The translations under genes were made by a program, and so were the position numbers. Shown piece by piece: positions 31,501-43,077 of a stretch of 64,000 nucleotides of DNA. Origin of the DNA: Klebsormidium nitens (lineage: Eukaryota > Streptophyta > Klebsormidiophyceae > Klebsormidiales > Klebsormidiaceae); contig DF236991.1 of NCBI GenBank assembly GCA_000708835.1, positions 1 to 64,000 on the forward strand. Direction: 5' to 3'. Every line of letters starts with the position of its first letter. The first letter of the stretch is position 1. The notes under the pieces were generated by a model that had not been told where the DNA came from, searched no databases, and saw only the letters and a list, made by a program, of their open reading frames with translations.

Positions 31501-32815
31501 TGCGCCCCTGAGTAATTCATTTTTAACGACCGTGTTCTGATTGCAGCCTTTCTCATTCATCACTAGCAAGCTCCAGCTCTTTTGGTTATCACACCGCCGC
31601 CAAGTTCTTTAAACCAGGCTTCCCAGTTTCAGACCAACAAAGAAAGAGCAGCGTCTCTCACCTTGAGCAGCCTTGCATCTTCTTTCTGCTTCCCCGCCGC
31701 CTCCCGGGATGATTCCAGTGATTTCTGTCGCCGCTCAAGAAGCTCCTGCTTCTCTCCCACTGCAGTCAGACGGCCCCAGAGGCCGTTTGCTGCCTTGTGG
31801 AGAGTGAAAACCACTCCCGACTGATTCACCTCCGCAGTGCTCCGCTTGGCATCGGCCTCGCCATACAGGTCAATCTGCAGAGAGTGTTGTTTTCGATGAC
31901 TGATAGGGTCAAAAAAGCTAAGAGTGGGCATGTGAAAGTAGAATGTTACATGCTGGCAATAGTTGAAGCAAAAGCTTTCATGTATCAACTTTAAGACTCA
32001 CAAATAGCGATTCAAGAACATGCTCCCAAGCCCATCTGCTTGCAGTAGCAAGTTGTGTGTCTTCTTCTATGTTGCTCGAATCTTGAGAGCTCCCCGGCGA
32101 CAGGTGCGTCAAGCCATGGAGTAGATAAGCTGACATTTGAGAATAAAGTGAAATCTAGTTGGCTTTCATGCCAGCTGCAGTGGTCATGAAAGTTTATTGC
32201 AGAATATGTTAAGGAAGGTGGAGCTTAGCTGCTGGAGGCAGGAGGCACTGACAACATGGACCCCCAGCTCTAATATGCAGAACCACTGCCCCATGTGGGA
32301 ATATACTATGAGCTCAATACACGTTGAGCATGCGGCCGTAAGCAAGCTCAGAACACTTTATCACAAAGCCAAAACAAGTCCAGGAACAAAGCCAGAATCT
32401 GAATAATACCCCCTGATATTCAAGGTAGAACACTGACCTGAAAACCACACCAGCTGGACGAAAGCACAGCACCTCAATTCAACCCTAACCCTAACACTGA
32501 AGTAGAGATCTTGAACTGTCAGCAAAATCAAAACAGTTTCTTCAGTTTTGCTCAACGTACACGCTAAAGCGCTCAAGTCAAGGAGCTTGCTTTGATATTC
32601 AGCTGCACTAAGTTGAGGACAGCCATTAAATTGCTTTCATTTTTTGAAGGGAGGCTTAAGAGGCCCACCTGCAGCAGATACGGGGAGCTGTTGACCTTCA
32701 AAAAGCACTCGGTGGATGCAATAGCGACCTGGCTGCGGGTGGTGTTACGCAAGGCCACTTCAACAGTGACCTCATCCTCCGTTTCCTTCCACGTATAGGC
32801 TGGAGTGATTGGCAT
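25562..32815 (-). CDS. DNAAF4: Dynein axonemal assembly factor 4 (DYX1C1) homologue, 7 exons, 871 aa
   Basis: Exons in coding order: 32815-32669, 31874-31662, 30983-30117, 29230-29125, 27981-27074, 26444-26291, 25782-25562; GT-AG borders, phases 0,0,0,1,0,1, 872 codons with TGA. The family acts as a cytoplasmic cochaperone in pre-assembly of ciliary dynein arms. Residues 1-100 are a CS (p23-like) domain: MPITPAYTWKETEDEV, ECFLKVNSSPYLL, SGVVFTLHKAANGLWGRL, collinear with human DNAAF4. Charged helices follow; the DYX segment FTAKELRPNVPARESRL ends exon 3. TPR block 1 starts at ISERQPAFLKDKGDALYRAG (exon 4), is interrupted by a 160-residue Gly/Asp/Glu-rich linker (498-660) and resumes with ISDYESALRLDPGNRG. 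A second TPR block runs from 715 to the end. Human DNAAF4 is about 420 residues with one TPR block, so this protein is about twice as long. Start chosen by alignment with the human N terminus; an in-frame ATG 30 bases upstream is less likely. Confidence 0.88.
27899..28735 (-). repeat. Exon-echo array: decayed tandem copies of the DNAAF4 exon 5 edge
   Basis: Six units of about 150 bp, anchored on gcgccccggtt at 27909, a diverged copy near 28058, then 28206, 28364, 28520 and 28658. The first is the start of functional exon 5; the others lie in intron 4. Several carry their own CTGCAG 3' splice site. On the minus strand the copy at about 28204-28281 reads GAVSACSRALEKDP then SAALCFSNRGA before a stop. 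The copy at about 28350-28441 reads EEDPYAALCFSNRGACQLRS. Farther copies are more degraded, and intron sequence with GACGTCA motifs is repeated along with the exon piece. Confidence 0.85.
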
Positions 32816-34480
32816 CTTTGCAGGCTTCAGCTGATGTGCATCCAAGGCCTCTATCAGTGAAAGCTTGAACGAAATTCAGATCTTAAGTGCTTGAGGTTCG
32901 ATTGTGTAGACCGCTATCTCATCGTGGGCGACCTTGGCTGAAATGTACCGGAAGCTGCAGCATCGGAAAGTGCACAGGCTGCACAGCTAGAAAGAGGACG
33001 CCACCACGTGGAATCCTGTTCGCTTCCTTGATGTTGCACAAGAAGACCTAGGACCTGCCTAGGACCTACAGTACCGTAGACGGTAGGACTAGTTAGCTGC
33101 ATTGCATTCAAGCATTCTGAAAGGTGGTTCAAGTTCCTCCTTGTTCAATTGCTTGCCAGCTTCGCAGTTTCGATACAGTCACCAGCACGTTTCGGTGTCG
33201 AATTTGAGAAGTGCACATCCAACGGCGCCGGAACGACGCTAAGGTGGTTCGAGACCGATGCTTGCCAACCGTTCTGAATATCGTCGAAGATCGATCAGCA
33301 CCAATTTCTATCGCCGCTCGTTTGCTCGAAACCCTCAAAACCCCCAGCGGGCGCGGGCCCGCTAAAGCGGCCGGCGTCGCGCCCCCGTCGCTTCCAAAGC
33401 TCGCCCGCGCGCTACTGCGTGATCGTCGTTCACATGAACTGGACGTGTACTTCGCTATGTGCAGCTGCTTCCAAAGCAGTACGGTATAATGAGCATGCAT
33501 GACTCTGTACCTTCCATGCAGTTCACTTCATGCAACATATATGGACAATCGCAGTGCAGATTCAATGGCCGCGCATGTGCGTATTGAATTATAAAGCTCA
33601 GGTTGTGATGCCGGACTAGGGGCGGCCACTCTTCCGGGAAGCTGAAGTTTCGGCCCCAAAACTTGGCAAAACATAGCGTACCTATAGTTGGAAGGGAGCC
33701 GCGTCGATCCGATTGAAGGTCATGGAACTTGGGCCGAGCTACTTAAGTTAAGTGACGGCGGTTATATAGGTGAAGGGGGTCAGAAAAAGCGGCCCGGTCA
33801 TACTTAAGATACTAGAAAATTATGGGTCACCGTCATACCATCGGGCCAACGGAGGCGGGGAGGCACCGTCATATAGTACCATTGGGCCAACGGAGGCGGG
33901 CCTCCCGGGGTCCTTACACTTTGATAAGTACTGTCCCACATTTCAAGCTTGTCCGACAATTATACATGGGAAACGTGCATAATAACTAGAAATGGCTTTA
34001 CGGTTTTCAGTATTTCCAGGGGGGAGTCTTGCCAAACTGCGCCTTCTCCCTTTCACGAAGAGGGGTCGAAGAATGGCCCACGCCGTTCCAGATAAGGGTG
34101 CCCGAAAAGGCTGGCGCGATTTTAGCATAGGGTTCCGAAAGTGGATGAGCAGACGCGCCTATTCCACCTTTCCAGGGGAGTGCCAGGCCGCCCCTCCGTT
34201 GCGATCGAAGAAAATCGTGCACACCGTCACGGCAGTCAGATGCCATGGTGTGGTAACAAGGCAGTGCCATGATAGAAGGGTAGCAAAGACAGAAAGAAAT
34301 TGTAGCTGCAGGCTTAACTGAACTGTCAACTTTATGATAGCCGCACTCATCGTTGATTGTCCGGTTGATCCACTCGGGCTGAGAACATAATTGAACATGA
34401 GAAATGATTGACCCAATTAAGACTTCGACAGGATCCCTGATCGCATCAAAACGCCGCGCGTTCAGTTCGATAACCACGTC
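32816..34480. other. Intergenic between two minus-strand genes; no gene seen
   Basis: Holds the DNAAF4 upstream region and the EEF2KMT 3' flank. Near 33828-33900 the phrase gggccaacggaggcggg occurs twice within a tandem-like duplication headed by caccgtcata. A short duplication of ctaggacct is at about 33046-33066. No coding content supported. Confidence 0.5.
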
Positions 34481-37400
34481 TCAGTTTTCGCAGGTGATCC
34501 GATGGAGACGAATCTGTTCTCGCTTCATCCAGCGGCAATACTGAAAGCAGTCTTCCTCCTGTTGAGCAACCAGTTCAATCGATAAACCCGCTGCTTTGAC
34601 TGCCAGAACAAATCTTTCCAGCGTGCTTACATTCCTGATTGCAGTTGCAATATATGCAACCTTCCCGCTCCTGTCGCTTGCAGACTCTGGAACATCATTT
34701 ACGACCGTAGAGGTTGGTAAGGTAGCTCCTAAGCTGCTGCCACGCGCCACTAGCGTGACAAGCAGAATCCGGACCAGGTCCGGTATGACCCCTGGATCGT
34801 ACAAGACGTCTGCTCCCAATCTGCAGACGATGACCCAACAGTGCGGGGGTCGGTCAGAAAGTTCGTAAATGATAAAGTGAGGAGACGAAACTGGCTATAT
34901 GGTCAAACCAACAAGCCCAGCGATTCAGTTTGGCAGACCTTGCCGAATGGCTCAACTAATTGCCACCCCAGTCATGTCCTGAGATGTTCTACTGATCGAG
35001 TCAACTCTTGAATGGTCGCTGATCATACAGACCTGCATTAGATTATTGGGAATGTCCTCCCAGCCTCAGCTCCAAAAGGGAGCCGCCTCCTCAACAAAGC
35101 GCTCTGCAAACACCTCCTGTCGAGATGCATCCAAGGAAGAGCTTGGGACACAGTTTGGTAACGCATCGAAGCTTTTGCCCGGAGAAGGCGAGAGACTGTT
35201 GAGCCCCGTACGAGTCTCCTTCCGCAAGCATCTGTATCCTGATGTTAGCAATGGATGAGAGTACAACGAGTCGTTGAAGCCGCCAACGGCGCATGTGTTG
35301 AACACATCCGCTTCTGTGAATCATTCAGGAGATACCGCGACTCTCGTTGACCACCAGATCCTCGAGGCGATAACTTCACCACTGTAACGGGCAATCATTC
35401 TCAAAGGGCAACCATTGGAAACGTTGTCTGAATGAAACATAGACGATTGTTGCAAAGGAATAGCAGCCAAACTTACATCACGTCAGCGTTATACTCCCGC
35501 AATTGCAGCTCCGACACGTCTTCCCAATCCAGGAACTCGCTCCAAATTCTCAGAACCCCCTGTGCGTCCGCACTGTTGCCATCCGTACGCTCAGCAGAAA
35601 GCGGACGCCCGCGGGATCCTGAAGACCCAGTGCAGCCAGAACTTGTGGGGGACTCGAGAGATCCAACGGGATCCGGATGCGCGCTCGACCCCGGAGATTC
35701 CGGGGGTTTCGGACTGCCGCTCGCATGTGGATGGCCCCTGGAATCGGACGGCGGTATGGAATATAAGTGTCCGCTGGTATCTGGCCGTTTCGAGCTTCTC
35801 ACCACGTCCGATTTTTCTGTACTCGTTTCCACTTCGTTTAGGCTGAGGTTTCCCCGTAGATTCTCTAACGTCTCCTCGTTCCCGTCAGTGAGAACAAGGT
35901 CGCTAACCCCCGGTAACCTGGAAATTACCACGCCGAGAACCCCGGCCCCGGCTCCCAGCTCAAGGACTCGTTTTCCGGCGAAGGTTTCGGGATGGGTTAG
36001 CGCAAACTCAGCCAGGTAGAAGCCAGCAGACCATGTGGTGCAGCCCGTGCCGCCCTCAAAGAGGTTAAGAGAAACCCGGACCGTAACAAGTTGGGTTAAC
36101 GCTGGGTTTGTCGATTCTCCGGAGAGGGTTCCGTCATCTGCTTCTAATGTTGAGGGGTCCATCGAAGGTGACGTTTTCTTGGAGGCTGCTCGGGAAACAG
36201 ACGAAGCGACCCTTGCTTGCTCGGCAACTTCCTGGGTACCATCGGAAGCTCTGGCGCGCTCAGCTATTGTTGACCCGTTTGAAAATCTTGGTTGATGCAA
36301 TAGACCTTCAAGATTTGCAGTGGGAGTCGCGTACGCATAAGTCCGGTAGCACCACTTCGCATCCAGAGAGTCGTCATGCTCCTGCAGGTACCGCAAATCA
36401 TCTGTAAGTAATGTGGACAAAGGTCCTCGCTTTCTTACAAGGCTGCATCTCCGAGATTTTTTCATGCTTGGACACCAAGTTGACGGGAAATCTTACGAGA
36501 AAAAAACCTCGTGTACTCGTGATGAAGGGTTCTCACGAGGGCAGTATGAATATAAAACAGGGCCACAGATGACCGGTCAATTTGTCGACAAATTACCAGT
36601 CTCTTGGATCTACCAACACGTCCGTTAAACATCCTGAACCTGAGGCGAAAACATTCTCCTGTTCACGTCTTTTGCTTGGGAAGTCTGAAAGACTAAGCAA
36701 TAGAGACACACCCTGTCCTGTCCAAGGCTTTTAGTGCAGCATTTGATTCATGATCCTCCTGTCATATCCTGGTACGAATCCGCTTTTCAGGCGTCTTTGA
36801 TACGATAATATGACAAACTTTTCCTTATCAACGGCTTGGCAAGGTGCATCCCGAATACAGGCACCTCTATGATTTCTAATTTTGCAAGTACAGCTACTGG
36901 AGACCGACGGCACACACGTTGAGACCTGAGACAGAGGCTTTCCAAAACACATCATCGCCGCTGAGGAAATTAACAATACAAGATAAGAAAATACACCATG
37001 GAGAGTTCAAGCTTCGCCAAAATCGATCACCTCGTCCTCACCAGTCGGGACACAGCCTCCATGTACTTTGCATGCTCTGCATATGTCTCCTCAAGCACTG
37101 GCTCCTCTTCATCATCGCTGTCCGCTCCACGCCTCCTTAGCGCATCAGATTCTGCCCCCAAGATTACCAGCTTCAGGAGGCGTGCGGTGTATGTTACTTC
37201 AGGAGGACACCTCTTGACAACCTGGACACAACAATGCGAACGTTGACTGAGTTTCCACGTCTGCAAATTCACTTGCAGCTTCTTAGAAAAGCGGTGGGGC
37301 AGCTAGACTTTGGCTTCTTATGGTCAAGATCCGGGGTTCCATCAACCAACCTTGAGCAGGAGGAACAGGTTGCATGTACGCGTTGTGTATCACGGCACTT

Positions 37401-37997
37401 CAGCTATACATGGCGCGCCATACCATACACCATGATTTTGACTCTCGCCTTAGAAGTGTTGGTATTGGAGAACGCTGCAGTCTAGTTCTTGGCATCTTAC
37501 ATCTTACTGGATTAAGGATGTGCTTGTGATGCGAAAAGCCCTTTGCTGTGGCAGTGTCCCTCTGCTGAAGCCAAGGTGCCCAAGGGATATGACGCAGTTC
37601 AGCAGCCCTTATTGCAAACCTATGAGGCAACTCACAGTGCATGATTGCACAAGTCTTTTACACCGATGTGCTGACATAAAGCAGGCGACCCAACCCTTCA
37701 GCAGATTAGCATGATGAGATGCATCTGGATGCTGGTTTAAGACCAAACTCTCACACCATGACCCCTTGTTCACTCATTCGTCCTGAACAATTTATGCTGA
37801 TCCACTTTTTCCTACATATCAGAAGAGAAACGGGCCAGACTGCTCACCTCATCTTGCACCACCTTTTCCAGCAGATATTGCTGCACTCTGCGAGAGATGC
37901 TCCCCCCCCCAAGCTTCCGCAATGCTTCAACCAGGTCTGAGGTGTTCTCCATCTGCCGGTACATGCATAAGATTTGCCAGCGCAGGCTGGCAACCAT
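34481..37997 (-). CDS. EEF2KMT: eEF2-lysine methyltransferase (FAM86/EFM3 family), 4 exons, 524 aa
   Basis: Exons in coding order: 37997-37848, 37221-37042, 36381-35477, 34820-34481; GT-AG, phases 0,0,2, 525 codons with TGA. Class I SAM-dependent methyltransferase; characterised relatives methylate a lysine of translation elongation factor 2 in the cytosol. The N terminus has the family region PPEVTYTARLLKLVILG. Residues about 212-245 read VSLNLFEGGTGCTTWSAGF and YLAEFALTHPETF. SAM motif I is VLELGAGAGVLG (249-260), followed by DLVLTDGNEETLENLRGN, WSEFLDWED and, across the last splice junction, DVILGADVLYDP (409-420), the family signature. Two Ser/Pro-rich inserts (about 145-200 and 299-388) are absent from animal members and explain the length of 524 versus about 330. 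Exon 3 starts at the in-phase acceptor before EHDDSLDAKWCYRTY. Confidence 0.85.
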
Positions 37998-38638
37998 AGC
38001 TGCCGCCAAAGCAATGCAAGAGTGAAGCCCTAGTGAAGCAAGAGCAGCTACCTTATCTTTGACCTCTTCTTCAGCTCTTTCGCATTTTGCAAACCTTGTT
38101 CTGCTCCTTCCAGCTCCCTTCCACTGAAGGCTGACATGCGCCGTAGATGAATGGTTGGATAGGTACCTAGTGAATCTGCGAGCTAGCTAGCAAGACCTGG
38201 TGCTTTGCGTAGCAGAAGTTGAGCGTCAAAGTTCTTCTTTTAATTATGGTTTTGGCCCTATCCTACAGAGGAACCGGCAGACGAGCGGGGACCTTGCACA
38301 TGATCGAAGACGTCTTTGCTTTGTAATGACGGCGACCATCGTACGGACCCTTCCCCTTGAAGACCGCTGCAAATTGCATAGAGAGCCAGAACGTCAAGAG
38401 ACGGTCCAAGTCCGTCGGGGCTGTGCCTGATTTCTCGCAAAGTTCTGCATTTTGCTTTCTGCATTTTGCATCACCTGACCAGCTTCAAGTTCAAAGCAGG
38501 GCACTAGTGCTGGTGCTTAGCCTAGCGTGGCGCTATCTTAGTACGTAGAACGCTGACCTGAACCTTTCTGGATCTAACTTCTAAGGAGCCTGCTGAAGGG
38601 GTGCCCTAGTGGTGGGCCATCTTTCAAAGGGATTGAGG
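37998..38638. promoter_or_regulatory. Intergenic region between divergent EEF2KMT and cyclophilin genes
   Basis: 641 bases separate two divergent start codons, so this segment must hold both promoters and 5' UTRs. No TATA box could be assigned. A short direct repeat, ttctgcattttgc, occurs twice at about 38443-38470. Promoter role is inferred from position only. Confidence 0.4.
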
Positions 38639-41600
38639 ATGGTTCGAGTGTTTCTGGACATCGATGTTGGTGACCCTGCCAAGAGTAAGGAGGAAACGGA
38701 GGCGTACAATCAAACATGCCAGTACCTAAAAGACGTGGGGCACAAGCAGCTTGGCTTGGATGCTGCAACTCCTGACGAGCTGGACAAGGAAGGTGACCGA
38801 TCCATTCAGAATCTGAACTGATTGTTCATTTCTTTTGGAAGCTGGATTACAAGCTTAATGTATTCATTCCCTGCATTAAAGCTCATGAGCGACCTTGAAA
38901 AGTGCCCTAGCATGCGGCTGTATGCTATTGAACAAAGTCCTTCACCACCAAAAAACAGCTGTCAACTCGCGCAGCATATGTGGATTGTGTGCAACTTCTG
39001 AACCTCTCAACGTCTCTTAGCAGCGCAATGAACGACTCCGTCGAGCTAACAGTATCAATTGTCCACCTAAGTCTGCTAAGAAGGCAGCAAGTTCAGCTGA
39101 AGCGATTTAACCATAAGAGGGCACATCGAGCGGGACACTCTTTCAAAGCCATGATGCTATGAAGCAATAAATGGACATTGAAGAATGAACCTCCACGCTC
39201 AGAACTTCTCAGCTTGAAACAATAGGCGTCCTCCGTTAGTCATCATGGGCGTTCAATCTCCAGTGCCAATGATTTGGCAAGGATTATTCAGATGATGAAA
39301 GTGTAGGTAGTCAACGTGCAGGGCCAGAACGCTTTATGCACTCCACTCAGAACGTTCATGTTCACCAGAACAGCCTGATTTCATGCTTGGGAACCTGATC
39401 TGCACCCGCCTCACCACTTCTTACAGAGGACATTATTAGACCCTGGTCTTTCTTTACTGCACTTTTCGCCCTGTCAGCCAATGTTCATGTGATACGGAAA
39501 CACTAACGACTGGATTGTCCTATTTACAGGTCGCACTTTACTTGAGGAGGCTTACGAAGGTGCCCAGGGCAAGGGTGGGAAATTGAGGTTTGCAAAACCT
39601 AGGCCACTGAGAGCAGGGCGTCTGGTCATTGAAACGTACCCAGATCAGGTGACGCCACGTTCCCCCTCTTCCTTCTAATCTATGCCTCTTGATCTTGTCA
39701 AGATGCAAGACACATTCTTGTTTGATAGCGCTTTAGGAAGCGGGTGGAGATGCACACGGTCTTGAAGACGTTTCGGGCTGCGCAGCTGACCAGCCCCCTC
39801 AAAAGGAAACATCCAAAGAGCCCCCACGTAGGCAGCCCGCCAGTGATTCACTCAATTCTGAGGCCCTCAAGTCGAGCAGAAAAGCGTCTTTGGCCCAAAT
39901 TAGCTTGTCATAAACGAGTGACTTGATAGCCATGCCCGACTGAAGCGCGCGCGCCTGAAGGACTTTTTCCCCGTACTCCAACGTCACTCATTTCCTTCTT
40001 CTGGCACCAGGTTCCAAAAACGGTCGCAAACTTCCGGTGTCTAGTGACTGGAGAGAAAGGCAAGAGCAAAGCGAGCGGGAAGCAGTTGGCGTATCGGGGG
40101 GTGCCCTTTCACAGGATCGTCAGCGGATTTGTCTGCCAAGGGGGCGACTTCGTGAGGGGTGAGACTGACAAGTTCCCTCTTTCAAATGTACTTGAGCTCC
40201 TCACCCGGAGCCTACAATTGGAAGTCTTTGATTTGCTCGTTCATGGTAGTGGCCATTGTCCAGTATTTCCGAAGTAATGCAAAGTGATCCGATCACACCG
40301 GAAAAGCTTCGTCTTTCCTACTTACGGATGCTTTCCGTTCATAGAAAGGCCATTGCAAGCGACTGCGTCTTCCTAGTCTCTTGTGCTTTCCGCTGCTGTT
40401 TGTCATGCCAACAATCAGAGGCTGCTTCGCTCCTGATTCAGGTGTTGAAGTAGCTTCTCCTACTTGGTAGCGAAGTAACAGCTCGTGCTATTGGAAGCCC
40501 GTCGAAGAAACATTGACGACAGCAAAGCGAAGAGAAAAGAAAAGTCCGTCTTGCGTCGAAGTCGATTTGTGCTAGGACCTACAAACCGGACGGGTCACGC
40601 ACAAGTAGTGCATCTTGAAGTCGAAGAATATCCTGTGAATTCCGAGGTTAAAAATTGGTTGATTCGGGACTTTGGACCCTGGTTTGCTCGACTTGCGCTG
40701 TCATGTAGGACGTGTAAGTGACAAGTTCCGAACCTTTTATTTGCCAGATCAATCATGAAGGATGGATTGTTTTGTTCAAGCTTGTAGATTTGTGTCATCA
40801 GGCGGGGTAAGCGACGGCGAGACCATTTAAGAGAGAGAATCACTGGACAATCCTTCACGATAAATGACTGGAGACTTCTGAAATAAGACCCCTACTTCTT
40901 CGCATTCGGCAATCACAGCGGGAACTAAAGCAGTCTACCAGGCAGGCTCTCCGGCGGAAGAAGGAACTGAATGTTTAAGAACGGAAAGGTCTTCGAAATA
41001 AACACTTACTGTTTGCACCCAGCAACGGCACCGGGCTCGCTTTTCTAACTTTTCTTTTGCCCTTGGATCAAAAACAGATGTTGGGCGAATATCAATGATT
41101 TGACAGGAATCGTATCATAGGTAGACGCTTCGAAGAGGAGCATACCTCTGTCTGTGCCAGCCGACGAAAGCGGGGGCGAGAGCATATACGGGGGCAAGTC
41201 TAAGAAGTTCGCTAGAAGTTCACAAATGAGAAATCTCGATGCTTCATGAATCAAAATTTCACATTTCCTGCCCGCGCCAAGGGACGGAGCATGTTCGGGG
41301 CCAAATTTGACGCTGAAAGACTTCATTGAACTATAGTTCATGAACAGCATCTTCTGCCTTCGCCAGGCGACGGGAGCGGGGGCGAGAGTATATACGGGGG
41401 CAAGTTCAACGACGAGAAGCCCGGCCTGAAGCTGAAGCACGACGGGCCGGGCGTGGTTGGGATGGCCAACTCAGGAAAGAACAGCAACAGCTGCCAGTTT
41501 TACATTACCCTGAAAGCAGCCCCGCAACTAGATGGTGAGATTGGCTCTTCGGATTTGGCCCTCAAGGATAAGCATTTACGGTCTTGAGGAACTAAAATGC

Positions 41601-43077
41601 GCGACTACACATACAGAAATGAAAAATGTGTTTCTAGTAAGACCGGAAGTCAACTCCGCGCTTGCACGGTTAAAAACAGCGCCTGCTGCTTTGAGAGATC
41701 CTGGAGGTTCAGAAAATTAGGGGTGACGAACAAGGTTGTCGTTGGACAAGATTTTTGGACGGAGGTTTTGATTGGATGCTCAGGCCGGCGTTGTAGCGCG
41801 ATGTAGAACTGACTCTGTATCGAAGATTCGTTGGGGAATTTGAGGCACTGACTGAGGATTCGTCGGGTGGTTTGAGGTCCTGTGACTGCCGGTTTCGTAA
41901 AGGCGGGCCCTGCTGTGTCACGTCGTTGAGGTCATGCGTAGTTCTAAGGCGCGCAAAGATTCGTACTGCGTAGAACGAAGAGCACCCGTTGCTTGCTTTT
42001 GAGGACAAGTCCTTCAGTCTCTGGCAACGTCGTATAGAGTTCGAGGATGTTTCCGATCGCCTCCAAATGAAGTGGTTATCTTTCTCAAGCCGTCCATACT
42101 ACGTGGTCGCGAGCCAGGGGTTTGAATAAGCGAGTTTGACATGAAAAGACTTGAGCAATCTTCGTGGGAAACTGCTTAGGCTAGCTTCGCAACTGTGCAA
42201 GAGACGGTGATGAATGGAGCGTTGAAGCATGTACAGAGGAAGCTTTCTGAGGATGAGCAGAACTTGAAGATTCGCAAGGGAATCTTTTACGAGGATGAAT
42301 ATGAATTTTTACAAGGATACTAATGATTCGAACCATGTACGAGGGTTTTGGTTTCTGGAAGATAGTCGTCCCCGTTGGCAGAACAGCAGTCAAAATATAC
42401 AGCCTCGGCCCTCGTATGTGAACATGCTTAGGGCGACCGTAATCTATCTTGGCGAGCCAGCGAAAGGCTTCCGTCCTCGTGAGTTGTGTGCGCACCGACG
42501 TTGTTTCTTTGCTTGTTCAGAGCTTGAGCTTTTTGACGCGCTGTGCATTTTTCAGGTAAACACGTGGTCTTCGGAAGGGTGGTCGAAGGCTTAGACGTCT
42601 TGAGTCGAATAGGTAAGTTGCAGCGTCGTACGTTGTACCGTCTCACCGTCGAAGCAGACATTTCAACACTTCGGAGAAACAAATGCTCCGCTCAGCATCT
42701 TCCGGTTGCCCTTTGATGCATCGCACTTTCCGACAACGGCTTCTCGAGGACGCAGAGCCGCAGCTAGTCTTGAACGTCTTGACAGGGCCCATTCGTGGAA
42801 TTGTGGGTTCCGAGGCCCTCGTCAGACTGCCCTCTTACCTAAGCTTCTGACCACTGTTGGATCCTTCGAGCTCCGGGATCCTTTTTCGATCGAAGCGTTT
42901 CGATCGAAGCGTTCATCAGTTTCTGAACGTCAGTCGGTGGTCTTCTATTCAAGGTTGCTACTAAAGGCATTGCCGGTTCATTCGTGTCACAAAATTGCTT
43001 GTGCAGAGCTTGAGGCTGCGTCGCCGGATGGGAAGCCACGAATTTCAGTCACAATGGCTGACTGTGGACTCCTATGA
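38639..43077 (+). CDS. Cyclophilin-type peptidyl-prolyl isomerase with N-terminal insertion, 6 exons, 238 aa
   Basis: Exons: 38639-38792, 39530-39648, 40011-40158, 41367-41534, 42556-42612, 43007-43077; GT-AG, phases 1,0,1,1,1, 239 codons with TGA. Cyclophilins catalyse cis-trans isomerisation of X-Pro bonds. The first strand [12 protein letters not shown] is followed by about 65 inserted residues before the domain resumes at [36 protein letters not shown] carries the catalytic Arg, Phe and Gln; then [45 protein letters not shown] and the terminal VTMADCGLL. The position of human CypA Trp121 is Gln (APQLDGKH), which in this family usually lowers cyclosporin binding. There is no signal peptide, so a cytosolic or nuclear location is likely. 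The start ATG at 38639 places the beta-strand at residue 1 as in other cyclophilins. Confidence 0.88.
41153..41320 (+). repeat. Exon echoes: two decayed copies of the start of cyclophilin exon 4
   Basis: Bases 41161-41198 match the start of exon 4 (41367-41404) at 34 of 38 positions and are preceded by gccag, a usable-looking acceptor. The copy leaves frame with stops after about 30 codons. A second, weaker copy at about 41276-41311 reads gacggagc, atgttcggggccaaatttga and resembles the same segment with a deletion. Spacing is about 100 bp, so three units including the functional exon stand in tandem. Confidence 0.75.

Noticed and set aside
32480-32500. Interstitial telomere (accctaaccctaac)
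   Set aside because: Only about two repeat units inside an intron; too short to be a telomere remnant.
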